6,038 bases of DNA from Actinotignum schaalii (GTDB lineage: Bacteria; Actinomycetota; Actinomycetes; Actinomycetales; Actinomycetaceae): the NCBI GenBank assembly GCA_946222725.1, contig CAMIHT010000103.1, forward strand, positions 1-6,038. Direction: 5' to 3'. This document shows, in pieces, positions 1-6,038 of the stretch; position 1 is the first letter of the stretch; every line of letters starts with the position of its first letter. The notes beneath the pieces are model-generated. The model made no database searches. It was not told where the DNA came from and saw only the letters and a list, made by a program, of their open reading frames with translations. Both the position numbers and the translations under genes were made by a program.

Positions 1-766
1 GCAGATGCGCGAGGAACTTTCCTCCCTGCTCACCTTTGTGCTGTCCCTCCTCAATGACTACGGCCTCAACGATTTCTACCTGGAACTGTCCACGAAAGAC
101 CCCAAGAAGTTCATCGGGGATGACGACCTCTGGGAAGAAGCTACCCGCACCCTGGAAGAAGTGGCCCTATCCTCCGGCCTCGAATTAGTGCCAGATCCGG
201 AAGGCGCGGCTTTCTACGGCCCCAAGATTTCGGTGCAGGCGCGTGATGCCATCGGCCGCACCTGGCAGATGTCTACCATCCAGCTTGACTTCAACCTCCC
301 GGAGCGTTTCGGCCTGGAATACACCGCGCCGGACGGCTCGCGCCAGCGCCCGGTCATGATCCACCGGGCCCTCTTCGGCTCCATTGAACGCTTCCTGGGC
401 GTGCTGGTTGAGCACTACGCCGGGGCTTTCCCCGCCTGGCTCGCTCCCGTGCAGGTGCGCCTGGTGCCGGTGGCCGAAACCTTCAACGACTACTGCGAAG
501 ATATCGCCCGGCGCCTGCGTGAACAGCATATTCGCGCCGAAGTGGATACGTCCGATGATCGCTTCGGCAAGAAAATTCGGAACGCCGCGAAGGAGAAGAT
601 CCCCTTCACCCTCATTGCCGGTGGGGACGACGTCGATGCCGGCGCCGTATCCTTCCGTTTCCGCGACGGCGACCAGCATAACGGGGTCGCTATTGACGAA
701 GCGATCGCGCATATCGTGGATGTGGTACGACGGCGCGCTAACGAGCCGGAAGCGGAGAAGTTCTAA
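1..766 (+). CDS. thrS: Threonyl-tRNA synthetase, C-terminal part (5' end outside window)
   Basis: Class II aminoacyl-tRNA synthetase that charges tRNA-Thr in the cytoplasm. The frame is open to the left edge, so the Met at base 5 is internal and the N-terminal TGS, editing and motif 1/2 regions are missing. Residues counted from that Met: the end of the catalytic domain runs to about 135 and includes [13 protein letters not shown] (118-130). In it, His120 corresponds to the third zinc ligand of the E. coli enzyme (His511), and Gly125-Arg129 is motif 3 with its ATP-binding arginine. [12 protein letters not shown] (145-156) opens the anticodon-binding domain, which continues to about 245 and includes the conserved [11 protein letters not shown] stretch. 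The TAA stop shares one base with the pgsA ATG. Family assignment is very secure; about 60% of the protein lies upstream of the window. Confidence 0.97.
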   Translation, partial: QMREELSSLLTFVLSLLNDYGLNDFYLELSTKDPKKFIGDDDLWEEATRTLEEVALSSGLELVPDPEGAAFYGPKISVQARDAIGRTWQMSTIQLDFNLPERFGLEYTAPDGSRQRPVMIHRALFGSIERFLGVLVEHYAGAFPAWLAPVQVRLVPVAETFNDYCEDIARRLREQHIRAEVDTSDDRFGKKIRNAAKEKIPFTLIAGGDDVDAGAVSFRFRDGDQHNGVAIDEAIAHIVDVVRRRANEPEAEKF

Positions 767-1431
767 TGCTCTCCCGGAGCGGGCGGCCCCTGGCCCAGGC
801 AATTTTCGGTCCCATCGCGCGCCTGTGCGTGCGCGCGGGGATCAGCGCCGACGCGGTGACGATCACCGGAACCGTGGCGGTGGTGGCCTGCGCGCTCATC
901 CTCTATCCCCTCGGGCACCCCGTGTGGGCCTCCTGGATTATCGGTATCACCGTGATTTTCGACAGTCTTGACGGCCAAATTGCGAGGTTGACCGGAACCG
1001 CGTCCCGCTGGGGTGCCTTCCTGGACTCCACCCTGGACCGCCTGGCAGATTCCGCGATATTTTGCGGGATTCTCCTGTGGATCACGCGCTGGAACATCGG
1101 GGCGACGGCCGGGCTCACCGACTGGCTGGCTCTGGCCTGCCTGGCGGCCCTCCCGGCCGCGCTGTGCACCTCCTACGCTCGCGCCCGCGCCGAAGCGGTG
1201 GGATTCACCGCGAATGTGGGGATCAGCGAACGCGCGGACCGGCTGGTTATCGTGCTGCTCGGGGCGCTGATTACCGGCTACGGGGCCAGTGCATGGGTGC
1301 TGCTGGTGGCTCTCGGTTATCTCGCGGTAGCCGGGTGGATCACGGTGGCCCAGCGCATGGCAACGGTCTACCGGCAGTCCCGCGCGGAGCACGGTGCTGG
1401 TGCGCGGGTCGGCCAAGGGAGCGGCCAGTGA
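766..1431 (+). CDS. pgsA: Phosphatidylinositol phosphate synthase (CDP-alcohol phosphatidyltransferase)
   Basis: Integral membrane enzyme of 221 aa that, by family and context, joins CDP-diacylglycerol and inositol 1-phosphate to form phosphatidylinositol phosphate, the precursor of PI and PIMs. The full CDP-alcohol phosphotransferase signature is present: Asp66, Asp69-Gly70, Ala73-Arg74, Gly83, Asp87 and Asp91, with canonical spacing; the aspartates bind two metal ions. Several hydrophobic segments are visible (about 28-50, 53-66, 93-105, 117-132, 160-175 and 178-195). The ATG overlaps the thrS stop (TAATG), with GGAG at 754-757 as a ribosome binding site. Its 3' end overlaps the acyltransferase start. 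A phosphatidylglycerophosphate synthase has the same signature; the choice of PIP synthase rests on position beside patA and pimA and on resemblance to mycobacterial PgsA1 (for example ARAEA and ERADRLVIVL near 144-168). Confidence 0.93.
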   Translation: MLSRSGRPLAQAIFGPIARLCVRAGISADAVTITGTVAVVACALILYPLGHPVWASWIIGITVIFDSLDGQIARLTGTASRWGAFLDSTLDRLADSAIFCGILLWITRWNIGATAGLTDWLALACLAALPAALCTSYARARAEAVGFTANVGISERADRLVIVLLGALITGYGASAWVLLVALGYLAVAGWITVAQRMATVYRQSRAEHGAGARVGQGSGQ

Positions 1432-2435
1432 ATCTCGGCAATCTTCTTTTCCGTGCCACCGGGGCGGTGGCTCGACTTCCTGAACCGGTGGGCCGCGGTC
1501 TCTTTGCCGCGGTCGGGACGGTCGCCGGAGCCCTGCCGCTGCGCGGAACCCAGCAATTGCGCCGCAACCTCGCGCGGGTACGCCCAGATGTGCGGGGCCG
1601 GGCAGCCCGCCGGCTCAGTCGCGCCGCCATGCGTTCCTATATGCGTTACTATTACGAAGCTCTGCGGCTAGGAAGCTGGGAAGCCGATGATTTAGCGGCG
1701 CGGGTCATCGAGGACGGTCTCGATTCCGCTCGCGCGGAATTTTCCCGCGGCCATGCCCTCATCGGGGCGCTCATGCACATGGGCAATTGGGATATGGCCG
1801 GAGCGTGGTCCCGCTATTTCCTCGCACCCGTGCACACTCTGGTAGAAAAATTAGAACCCGCTGAGGTTTTCGAGCGCTTCGTGCGCCTGCGTGAAAATAT
1901 TGGGATGGTTATCTATCCCGTGGTCAAAGGCGGTGGCGCGATCCACCGTCTCGCGGAGGATACCCGCCAGGCCCCCATTCTTGCCCCGGTTCTGGCTGAT
2001 CGTGATCTCACCGCGTCTGGCGTGGAAGTGGAATTCTTCGGGGAGAACATGCTCGCCGCCGCCGGACCGGCGATCCTTGCCATAGATACCGGCTGCGCCG
2101 TCGTCCCTATTTTTTCCTACTACGTGAAAAGGGAACGTACCAGGGAAGTGCCCACCCGATGGCGGATGGTGCTGCGCAGCGGCGCACCCATCCGCGCGCG
2201 AGTGGATGCCGTGGCTTCCCCGCGCGAACGCCACGCAGAAATCGAGCGAATCACCCAGGAATGGATCACGGCTTTTGAAGGCGTGCTAGCTGAACACCCC
2301 GAGGACTGGCATATGCTCCAGCCTGTTTTTGTCGCCGATTTGGACGGTGAACGCTACCGCACTAACCGTGAGAAAGCCGCCCGGGAACTTGCGTGCCGCC
2401 AAGCAGAGTACGACGCGAAGGAAGGAACGCCGTGA
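1428..2435 (+). CDS. Phosphatidylinositol mannoside acyltransferase (PatA type)
   Basis: Membrane-associated acyltransferase of the LpxL/HtrB-like (LPLAT) superfamily, 335 aa. In mycobacteria the homologous PatA moves an acyl chain from acyl-CoA to the 6-position of the mannose of PIM1/PIM2. The catalytic HX4D motif is HMGNWD, His117 to Asp122. A downstream block, ADRDLTASGVEVEFFGE (190-206) followed by AGPAILAIDTG (212-222), matches the substrate-site region; Glu200 or Glu202 is a candidate for the second catalytic acid. DWHMLQPVF (293-301) is a C-terminal family hallmark. A short hydrophobic stretch (25-38) may touch the membrane. The GTG start at 1428 is chosen because GGGAG lies 6 bases upstream (1417-1421), it gives the typical GTGA overlap with pgsA, and the family's N-terminus begins here. 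The frame stays open back to 1062, but that part is the pgsA shadow. Confidence 0.92.
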   Translation: MNLGNLLFRATGAVARLPEPVGRGLFAAVGTVAGALPLRGTQQLRRNLARVRPDVRGRAARRLSRAAMRSYMRYYYEALRLGSWEADDLAARVIEDGLDSARAEFSRGHALIGALMHMGNWDMAGAWSRYFLAPVHTLVEKLEPAEVFERFVRLRENIGMVIYPVVKGGGAIHRLAEDTRQAPILAPVLADRDLTASGVEVEFFGENMLAAAGPAILAIDTGCAVVPIFSYYVKRERTREVPTRWRMVLRSGAPIRARVDAVASPRERHAEIERITQEWITAFEGVLAEHPEDWHMLQPVFVADLDGERYRTNREKAARELACRQAEYDAKEGTP

Positions 2436-3556
2436 ACATCGGGATTGCCTGCCCTTATTCGTGGGACGTGCCCGGGGGAGTGGGATTCCATATCCGGGAT
2501 CTAGCCGAGGAGCTCATCGCCCGCGGACACAGTGTTTCGGTGATTGCCCCGAGTGAAGAAAACGAGGCGCTGCCCGATTACGTGGTACCGGTGGGAGCCT
2601 CCGTGGCGATTCCCTATAACGGTTCGGTGGCGCGCCTCTCCTTCGGGCCGCGAGTCAATCGGGCGGTACGCCGCTGGCTGCGGGAAGGGAATTTCGATGT
2701 GCTCCACGTGCACGAACCTTTCGTTCCTTCCGTTTCTATGCTTGCCCTCATGAGTGCGGAATGCCCGGTCGTCTCCACCCACCACACCGCGATGGATCGT
2801 TCCCGGGCCTTCGACCTCTTTTCTCCGGTGCTGCGCCCCATCCTGGAAAAGATCCAGGCGCGTATCGCGGTTTCCCAAGAAGCACGCCGCACCACAGTGC
2901 AGTATTTAGGCGGAGACGCTTTTATTATTCCCAATGGCGTATATACCGCCGATTTCGAAGTACCGCGTGATGCCCGCTTCACCGGCACGCCCGATTCGCC
3001 CACTTTCGGATTCCTCGGCCGCCTGGATGAGCCTCGCAAGGGTCTGCCGGTGCTGGCCGCGGCCGCCCCGCTCATCCTGCGCGACTACCCGCAGGCGCGC
3101 TTCTTCGTGGCCGGGAAAGGAGATGAGGAAGCGGCACGGCAACTCTTCGGGGAGGCGGCCGCACGGGTGACGTTCCTCGGTCCCGTCAGCGATGCCGATA
3201 AAGCCGCGATGCTCGCCAGTGTGGACCTTTACGTAGCCCCCAATACCGGGGGTGAATCCTTCGGAATTATTCTTATCGAAGCAATGAGCGCGGGTGGTTT
3301 TGTGCTCGCCTCGGATATTCCCGCTTTTCGCGCGGTGCTGGGCGGGGGAACGTTCGGGGACCACTTCGCCAATGAAGACCCGGAGGATCTTGCCCGGGTG
3401 GCCGTGGCGGCTTTGCGTGATCCGCAACGTCGGGCTCGGGTGGCGCAGGCCGGCCAGGCCGAAGCCCAGCGTTACGACTGGTCCACGGTTGCCTCCCAAG
3501 TCTTTGCCGTGTATGAAACAGCGGTCCGCACCGCCCAGATGGAGGTAGAGCAGTGA
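2432..3556 (+). CDS. pimA: Phosphatidylinositol alpha-mannosyltransferase
   Basis: GT4-family, GT-B-fold enzyme (374 aa) that transfers mannose from GDP-mannose to the inositol 2-position of PI, the first committed step of PIM synthesis at the inner face of the plasma membrane. The N-terminal Rossmann domain contains PYSWDVPGGVGFH (8-20) with the Gly-Gly loop, PYNGSVARLSFGP (61-73) with its conserved Arg68, HVHEP (92-96) and His118 in STHHT, at the same position as the essential mycobacterial His118. The C-terminal domain has GRLDEPRKG (196-204) for the nucleotide-sugar phosphates and GGESFGI (273-279) with the EX7E-type glutamates Glu275 and Glu283. The C-terminal RYDWSTV helix (347-353) is also typical. 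The GTG at 2432 is preferred over the upstream ATG at 2393 because AAGGAAGGAA (2418-2427) precedes it, it overlaps patA by GTGA, and family members begin at this point. Confidence 0.95.
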   Translation: MNIGIACPYSWDVPGGVGFHIRDLAEELIARGHSVSVIAPSEENEALPDYVVPVGASVAIPYNGSVARLSFGPRVNRAVRRWLREGNFDVLHVHEPFVPSVSMLALMSAECPVVSTHHTAMDRSRAFDLFSPVLRPILEKIQARIAVSQEARRTTVQYLGGDAFIIPNGVYTADFEVPRDARFTGTPDSPTFGFLGRLDEPRKGLPVLAAAAPLILRDYPQARFFVAGKGDEEAARQLFGEAAARVTFLGPVSDADKAAMLASVDLYVAPNTGGESFGIILIEAMSAGGFVLASDIPAFRAVLGGGTFGDHFANEDPEDLARVAVAALRDPQRRARVAQAGQAEAQRYDWSTVASQVFAVYETAVRTAQMEVEQ

Positions 3557-4146
3557 ATATATGGTGGTGGCTTGCCCTCGTCGCCGGCGTGGTGCTTCTC
3601 CTCCTCGGTCTGAGCGCCGTGGTGGCGGCGCGGCGCCTTGATCGCCTCCATACCACCCTTCTGAAATCGCGCCGCGCGGTAGAACAGGCGCTCGCCGCCC
3701 GCGCCCGCACCGCTTACGATATGGCTATGTCCGGGGAATTGGATATGGCCGGGGCTCTTATCCTCACCGATAGTGCCCAGCGGGTGCTCTCCGCCTCCAT
3801 GCTTCCGGTGGTGGCGGACGGATTGGAAGCCTTACCCGGTGATACGCGCGATGATCTTCCCGATCCGGCCGTAGCAGCCCGGGAGCGGCGCGCGGTGGAA
3901 TCCGAGCTTTCCCGCGCCCTGCGACTCACCGTGGATGAGCTGGACCCGAACGATATCACCGATGCAGCCGCCCGTGAATTTTACCGGCGCCTCGAACGTG
4001 CCCGCCTCGATGTGCGCATGACACGCTCCTTCCATAATTCGCATGTGGACCAGGCTCGCCGGGTACGCAATTCCCGGATTCTCTCCATTTTCCCCATCGC
4101 CGGGCACGCCCCGGTCCCGCAAACCATCGATATTGACGATGAGTAA
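3553..4146 (+). CDS. LemA-like single-pass membrane protein
   Basis: A 197-aa protein of unknown function. One N-terminal membrane segment (residues 4-25, beginning with three tryptophans) is followed by Ala/Arg-rich, probably helical sequence. The order TM, then RLDRLHTTLLKSRRAVEQAL (29-48), then a C-terminal block with ARLDVRMTRSFHN (150-162) and FPIAGHAPVP (180-189), recalls LemA-family proteins (TM, helical bundle, a late F-Y/H-N and F-P motif), but the similarity is weak and judged by eye. The GTG start overlaps the pimA stop (GTGA) and has GGAGG at 3541-3545. The protein lacks a lipobox and LPXTG signal. The next gene lies in the same frame only 9 bases beyond the TAA. My recollection is that the mycobacterial protein at this locus (Rv2609c) is a single membrane protein with a NUDIX domain, so this may be one half of a split version. 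Confidence 0.82.
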   Translation: MNIWWWLALVAGVVLLLLGLSAVVAARRLDRLHTTLLKSRRAVEQALAARARTAYDMAMSGELDMAGALILTDSAQRVLSASMLPVVADGLEALPGDTRDDLPDPAVAARERRAVESELSRALRLTVDELDPNDITDAAAREFYRRLERARLDVRMTRSFHNSHVDQARRVRNSRILSIFPIAGHAPVPQTIDIDDE

Positions 4147-4155
4147 GAGTTCCCG

Positions 4156-4662
4156 ATGACCACCACTCCCCGGCGTGCTGCCCGCATTATCGCCCTGGAT
4201 GAAGCCGGCCGCGTCCTCCTCATCCGCGGCCATGACCGGGACGATCCTTCCCACCGGTGGTGGTTCACGCCCGGTGGGGGACTGGAAGATACGGAAAGCC
4301 CCCGGCAGGCGGCGGTGCGGGAATTTCGGGAGGAGACCGGCGTCGTCGTAACTGAAACGGAACTTATCGGGCCGGTTCTGCGCCGGCACGCAACTTTTCG
4401 TTTTGCCCGTACCACCCTCAGTCAAGATGAAGAATTTTTCGCGGTGCGGCTGGACGCGGTGCGCGCCCGCGCGGCGGTGACCGGAAGCGGGCGGGCCTGG
4501 ACCGCGGCGGAAGAAGAACTCCTCGACGTTATCGACTGGCGTACCGGCACGCAACTCGCTGGTTCCCCGAGGGAACGGGTGTATCCGGTGGGTCTCGCGG
4601 AGCTGGCGGCTCAGGTGCACGCCGGATGGGATGGGATTTGCCGCGAGCTTTGGGAGAACTAG
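4156..4662 (+). CDS. NUDIX hydrolase
   Basis: A 168-aa single-domain NUDIX protein, expected to be cytoplasmic and to cleave a nucleoside diphosphate linked to some other group with Mg2+. The NUDIX box is complete and canonical: Gly41, Glu47, Arg55-Glu56, Glu59-Glu60 and Gly62, in GX5EX7REUXEEXGU spacing. WWFTPGGG (35-42) leads into it, as in many NUDIX enzymes. The substrate cannot be read from the sequence; MutT-like nucleotide-pool cleaning, ADP-ribose or a sugar nucleotide such as GDP-mannose (suggested only by the pimA neighbourhood) are all possible. The ribosome binding site is weak (AAGAG at 4145-4149, overlapping the upstream stop), so translation probably depends on ribosomes finishing the LemA-like gene. 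It is the last gene of the first unit; a 106-base gap follows. Confidence 0.93.
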   Translation: MTTTPRRAARIIALDEAGRVLLIRGHDRDDPSHRWWFTPGGGLEDTESPRQAAVREFREETGVVVTETELIGPVLRRHATFRFARTTLSQDEEFFAVRLDAVRARAAVTGSGRAWTAAEEELLDVIDWRTGTQLAGSPRERVYPVGLAELAAQVHAGWDGICRELWEN

Positions 4663-4694
4663 CCTCCCTGAAGGGTACAGCTTAGGCGCGCTGC

Positions 4695-4718
4695 GGCCCA
4701 GGTAATAGTTCCCGGGCC
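4695..4718 (+). other. Imperfect hairpin in the NUDIX-yebC gap
   Basis: GGCCC (4695-4699) pairs with GGGCC (4714-4718); after an A/C mismatch two more G-C pairs close an 8-base loop (4703-4710). No T-run follows, so it is not a standard intrinsic terminator. It could help end the upstream transcript, or be chance in GC-rich DNA. It overlaps the place where a -35 box for yebC would lie. Confidence 0.3.
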
Positions 4719-4728
4719 TCGAACCGCG

Positions 4729-4734
4729 TACAAT
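4729..4734 (+). promoter_or_regulatory. Probable -10 box of the yebC-ruvC promoter
   Basis: TACAAT, five of six matches to the sigma-70/SigA -10 consensus TATAAT, in the only sizeable gap of the window. Transcription would start near 4740-4742, giving a leader of about 28 bases that carries GGGAGGA (4759-4765) just before the yebC GTG. No convincing -35 hexamer is seen 16-19 bases upstream (TAGTTC at 4706-4711 is poor), which is common in actinobacterial promoters. The box overlaps the ATG at 4733, which argues against that ATG as a start. Confidence 0.45.
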
Positions 4735-4768
4735 GGCTCCGGAAGTTTTTATCTACTCGGGAGGACAC

Positions 4769-5524
4769 GTGTCAGGACACTCCAAGTGGGCAACCACCAA
4801 GCATAAGAAAGCCGCTAATGACGCCAAGCGCGGCAAGCTTTTCGCGCGTCTGGTCAAGAATATCGAAGTGGCAGCGGCAACCGGTGGTGGAGATCCCGCG
4901 GGCAATCCCACGCTCTTTGACGCGATCCGCAAAGCCAAGCAGAACTCGGTGCCGGCCGATAATATTGATCGCGCGGTTAAGCGTGGCTCGGGTGAAACTG
5001 ATGATTCCATCCAGTATGAAGCCATTACATACGAAGGTTACGGCCCGGGTGGGGTGGCTATCCTCATCGAGTGCTTGACCGATAACCGCAATCGTGCCGC
5101 CTCGGATGTGCGTACCGCACTCACGCGTAATGGGGGGACCCTGGCGGATCCGGGTTCGGTTTCCTATCTTTTCAACCGTCGCGGTGTGGTGGAAGCGGTT
5201 AAAGGGGAGAACTCCGAGGATGACGTTCTCATGGCGGTTCTTGACGCCGGCGCCGAAGAAATTGAGGACGACGGCGAAACGTTCACTATCTACTGTGCTT
5301 CCAGCGATGTGGTAGCTGTGCGCACCGCGCTTCAGGAAGCCGGAATTGACTACAATTCCGCAGAATCACGCTTTGTTCCATCTACCAATGTTCCCCTGGA
5401 TCGCGCCGGCGCGGAAAAGCTCCTCAAACTCACCGATGCGCTCGACGATGTCGATGATATTCAAGAGGTCTACACCAACGCGGATATCGCCGATGAGATC
5501 CTCGCTGAGCTCGAGGGTGAGTAG
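4769..5524 (+). CDS. yebC: YebC/PmpR family protein
   Basis: A 251-aa member of the YebC/PmpR/TACO1 family. These were named as DNA-binding transcriptional regulators; more recent work links some bacterial members and mitochondrial TACO1 to translation of proline-rich stretches on the ribosome. Hallmarks: the N-terminus [20 protein letters not shown] (1-20), the [14 protein letters not shown] helix (23-36), [14 protein letters not shown] (62-75), YEGYGPGG (88-95), and [12 protein letters not shown] (104-115), then an acidic C-terminal domain to 251. Length is standard. The GTG at 4769 is chosen because GGGAGGA (4759-4765) precedes it and the universal family start MSGHSKW begins there; the in-frame ATG at 4733 would add 12 unrelated residues and lies in the -10 box. 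The stop overlaps the ruvC start by one base (TAGTG), a pairing common in actinobacteria. Confidence 0.95.
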   Translation: MSGHSKWATTKHKKAANDAKRGKLFARLVKNIEVAAATGGGDPAGNPTLFDAIRKAKQNSVPADNIDRAVKRGSGETDDSIQYEAITYEGYGPGGVAILIECLTDNRNRAASDVRTALTRNGGTLADPGSVSYLFNRRGVVEAVKGENSEDDVLMAVLDAGAEEIEDDGETFTIYCASSDVVAVRTALQEAGIDYNSAESRFVPSTNVPLDRAGAEKLLKLTDALDDVDDIQEVYTNADIADEILAELEGE

Positions 5525-6038
5525 TGCGCATTCTGGGTATTGACCCGGGACTTACGCGCTGCGGGCTGGGAACCATTGACGCCGATGTGACGCGGCGGGT
5601 GCGTTTGGTGGATATGCGCGTGGCGCGCTCTCCGGTGGACCTGGCCCCGCATCGGCGTCTTCTCCTTATCGCGGATGAAATCGACGCGGTGATCGCGGAG
5701 TTTTCCCCCGAGGTCGTGGCGGTGGAACGCGTTTTCGCGCAGGAAAATGTGCGCTCGGTGACCTCAACCGCGCAGGTGGCCGGTATCGCTATGCTGGCTG
5801 CTGCCCGCGCCCAGCTTCCCCTCGGCTTGCACTCGCCCTCCGAAGTGAAAGCAGCGGTCACAGGTTCGGGGCGCGCCGGGAAACTCCAGGTGCAAAATAT
5901 GGTTCAGCGGATTTTAGGTCTGGCTGAGCTGCCGCGTCCCAAGGATGCCGCGGACGCCCTCGCCATTGCCATCACCCACGCGTGGCGCGGGGGCGCCCAC
6001 GCCCTGGGTCCGTACACCGGGATCGTTCGGGACACGAA
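5524..6038 (+). CDS. ruvC: Crossover junction endodeoxyribonuclease RuvC (3' end outside window)
   Basis: Dimeric Mg2+-dependent nuclease that cuts Holliday junctions together with RuvAB. The frame is open from the GTG at 5524 to the right edge: 171 codons, nearly the whole protein (E. coli RuvC is 173 aa; actinobacterial forms are usually somewhat longer). All four catalytic acids are visible: Asp7 in RILGIDPGLT, Glu68 in VAVERVFAQENVRSV, and Asp141 and Asp144 in PKDAADALAIAITH. SPSEVKAAVTGSGRAGK (104-120) is the conserved DNA-binding stretch. The start is supported by GAGGG at 5513-5517 and the one-base overlap with the yebC stop. It is probably co-transcribed with yebC, and ruvA and ruvB are expected next. 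Confidence 0.95.
   Translation, partial: MRILGIDPGLTRCGLGTIDADVTRRVRLVDMRVARSPVDLAPHRRLLLIADEIDAVIAEFSPEVVAVERVFAQENVRSVTSTAQVAGIAMLAAARAQLPLGLHSPSEVKAAVTGSGRAGKLQVQNMVQRILGLAELPRPKDAADALAIAITHAWRGGAHALGPYTGIVRDT

Noticed and set aside
185..802. Open frame of 205 codons on the - strand across the thrS end
   Set aside because: It lies opposite a highly conserved threonyl-tRNA synthetase region, shows no recognisable protein features and is a codon-bias shadow.
1062..1427. N-terminal extension of the acyltransferase frame inside pgsA
   Set aside because: The extra 122 residues are out-of-frame pgsA sequence of low-complexity Arg/Gly type; a good ribosome binding site and the family N-terminus both point to the GTG at 1428.
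2393..2431. Upstream ATG start for pimA, adding 13 residues
   Set aside because: The GT4 fold begins at VNIGIACPYS, which matches PimA N-termini, and AAGGAAGGAA sits at the right distance from the GTG at 2432.
3832..4620. Long open frame of 262 codons on the - strand, antisense to the LemA-like and NUDIX genes
   Set aside because: It spans two well-supported + strand genes, shows no recognisable domain, and long antisense frames are expected from codon bias in GC-rich DNA.
4663..4680. Possible small hairpin (CCC 4666-4668 with GGG 4673-4675) just after the NUDIX stop as a terminator
   Set aside because: Only three base pairs and no T-run; not distinguishable from chance.
4663..4768. Searched the gap for a tRNA, small RNA or riboswitch
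   Set aside because: The gap is only 106 bases, with no cloverleaf or known riboswitch pattern seen; only the hairpin and -10 box can be supported.

Overview
The window comes from a GC-rich Gram-positive actinobacterium, most likely an Actinomycetales lineage close to Actinomyces, Actinotignum or Trueperella. That placement is inferred from three things: the gene order thrS, pgsA, acyltransferase, pimA, ..., yebC, ruvC, which is the conserved phosphatidylinositol mannoside (PIM) locus of actinobacteria; the frequent GTG starts; and protein sequences resembling, but clearly distinct from, the mycobacterial proteins as I remember them. Genus-level placement is uncertain. All genes lie on the + strand.

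Layout: (1) 1-766, the 3' end of thrS (threonyl-tRNA synthetase), cut by the window edge. (2) 766-3556, three overlapping genes for the first steps of PIM synthesis: a CDP-alcohol phosphatidyltransferase that makes phosphatidylinositol phosphate (pgsA), a PIM acyltransferase (PatA type) and the first mannosyltransferase (pimA). (3) 3553-4662, a single-pass membrane protein resembling LemA followed by a NUDIX hydrolase; the two lie in the same reading frame and are separated by one TAA and 9 bases. (4) 4663-4768, the only real intergenic gap, with an imperfect hairpin and a good -10-like box. (5) 4769-6038, yebC and then ruvC, which is cut by the right edge and is probably followed outside by ruvA and ruvB.

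The genes from thrS to the NUDIX gene look like one transcription unit: four junctions overlap by 1-4 bases and the fifth gap is 9 bases. The second unit, yebC-ruvC, probably starts at its own promoter in the gap. Within the first unit, the PgsA, PimA and PatA products would act in sequence at the cytoplasmic face of the membrane: inositol phosphate is attached to a lipid, the dephosphorylated PI is mannosylated, and the mannose is acylated. The second unit joins a ribosome-associated/regulatory YebC protein to the Holliday-junction nuclease RuvC.

I see no phage, transposon, CRISPR, tRNA or rRNA, and no clear evidence of a new biological system. The points most worth a second look are the split LemA-like/NUDIX pair, the absence of the HIT-family gene usually found between thrS and pgsA, and substitutions at acceptor-side positions of PimA.
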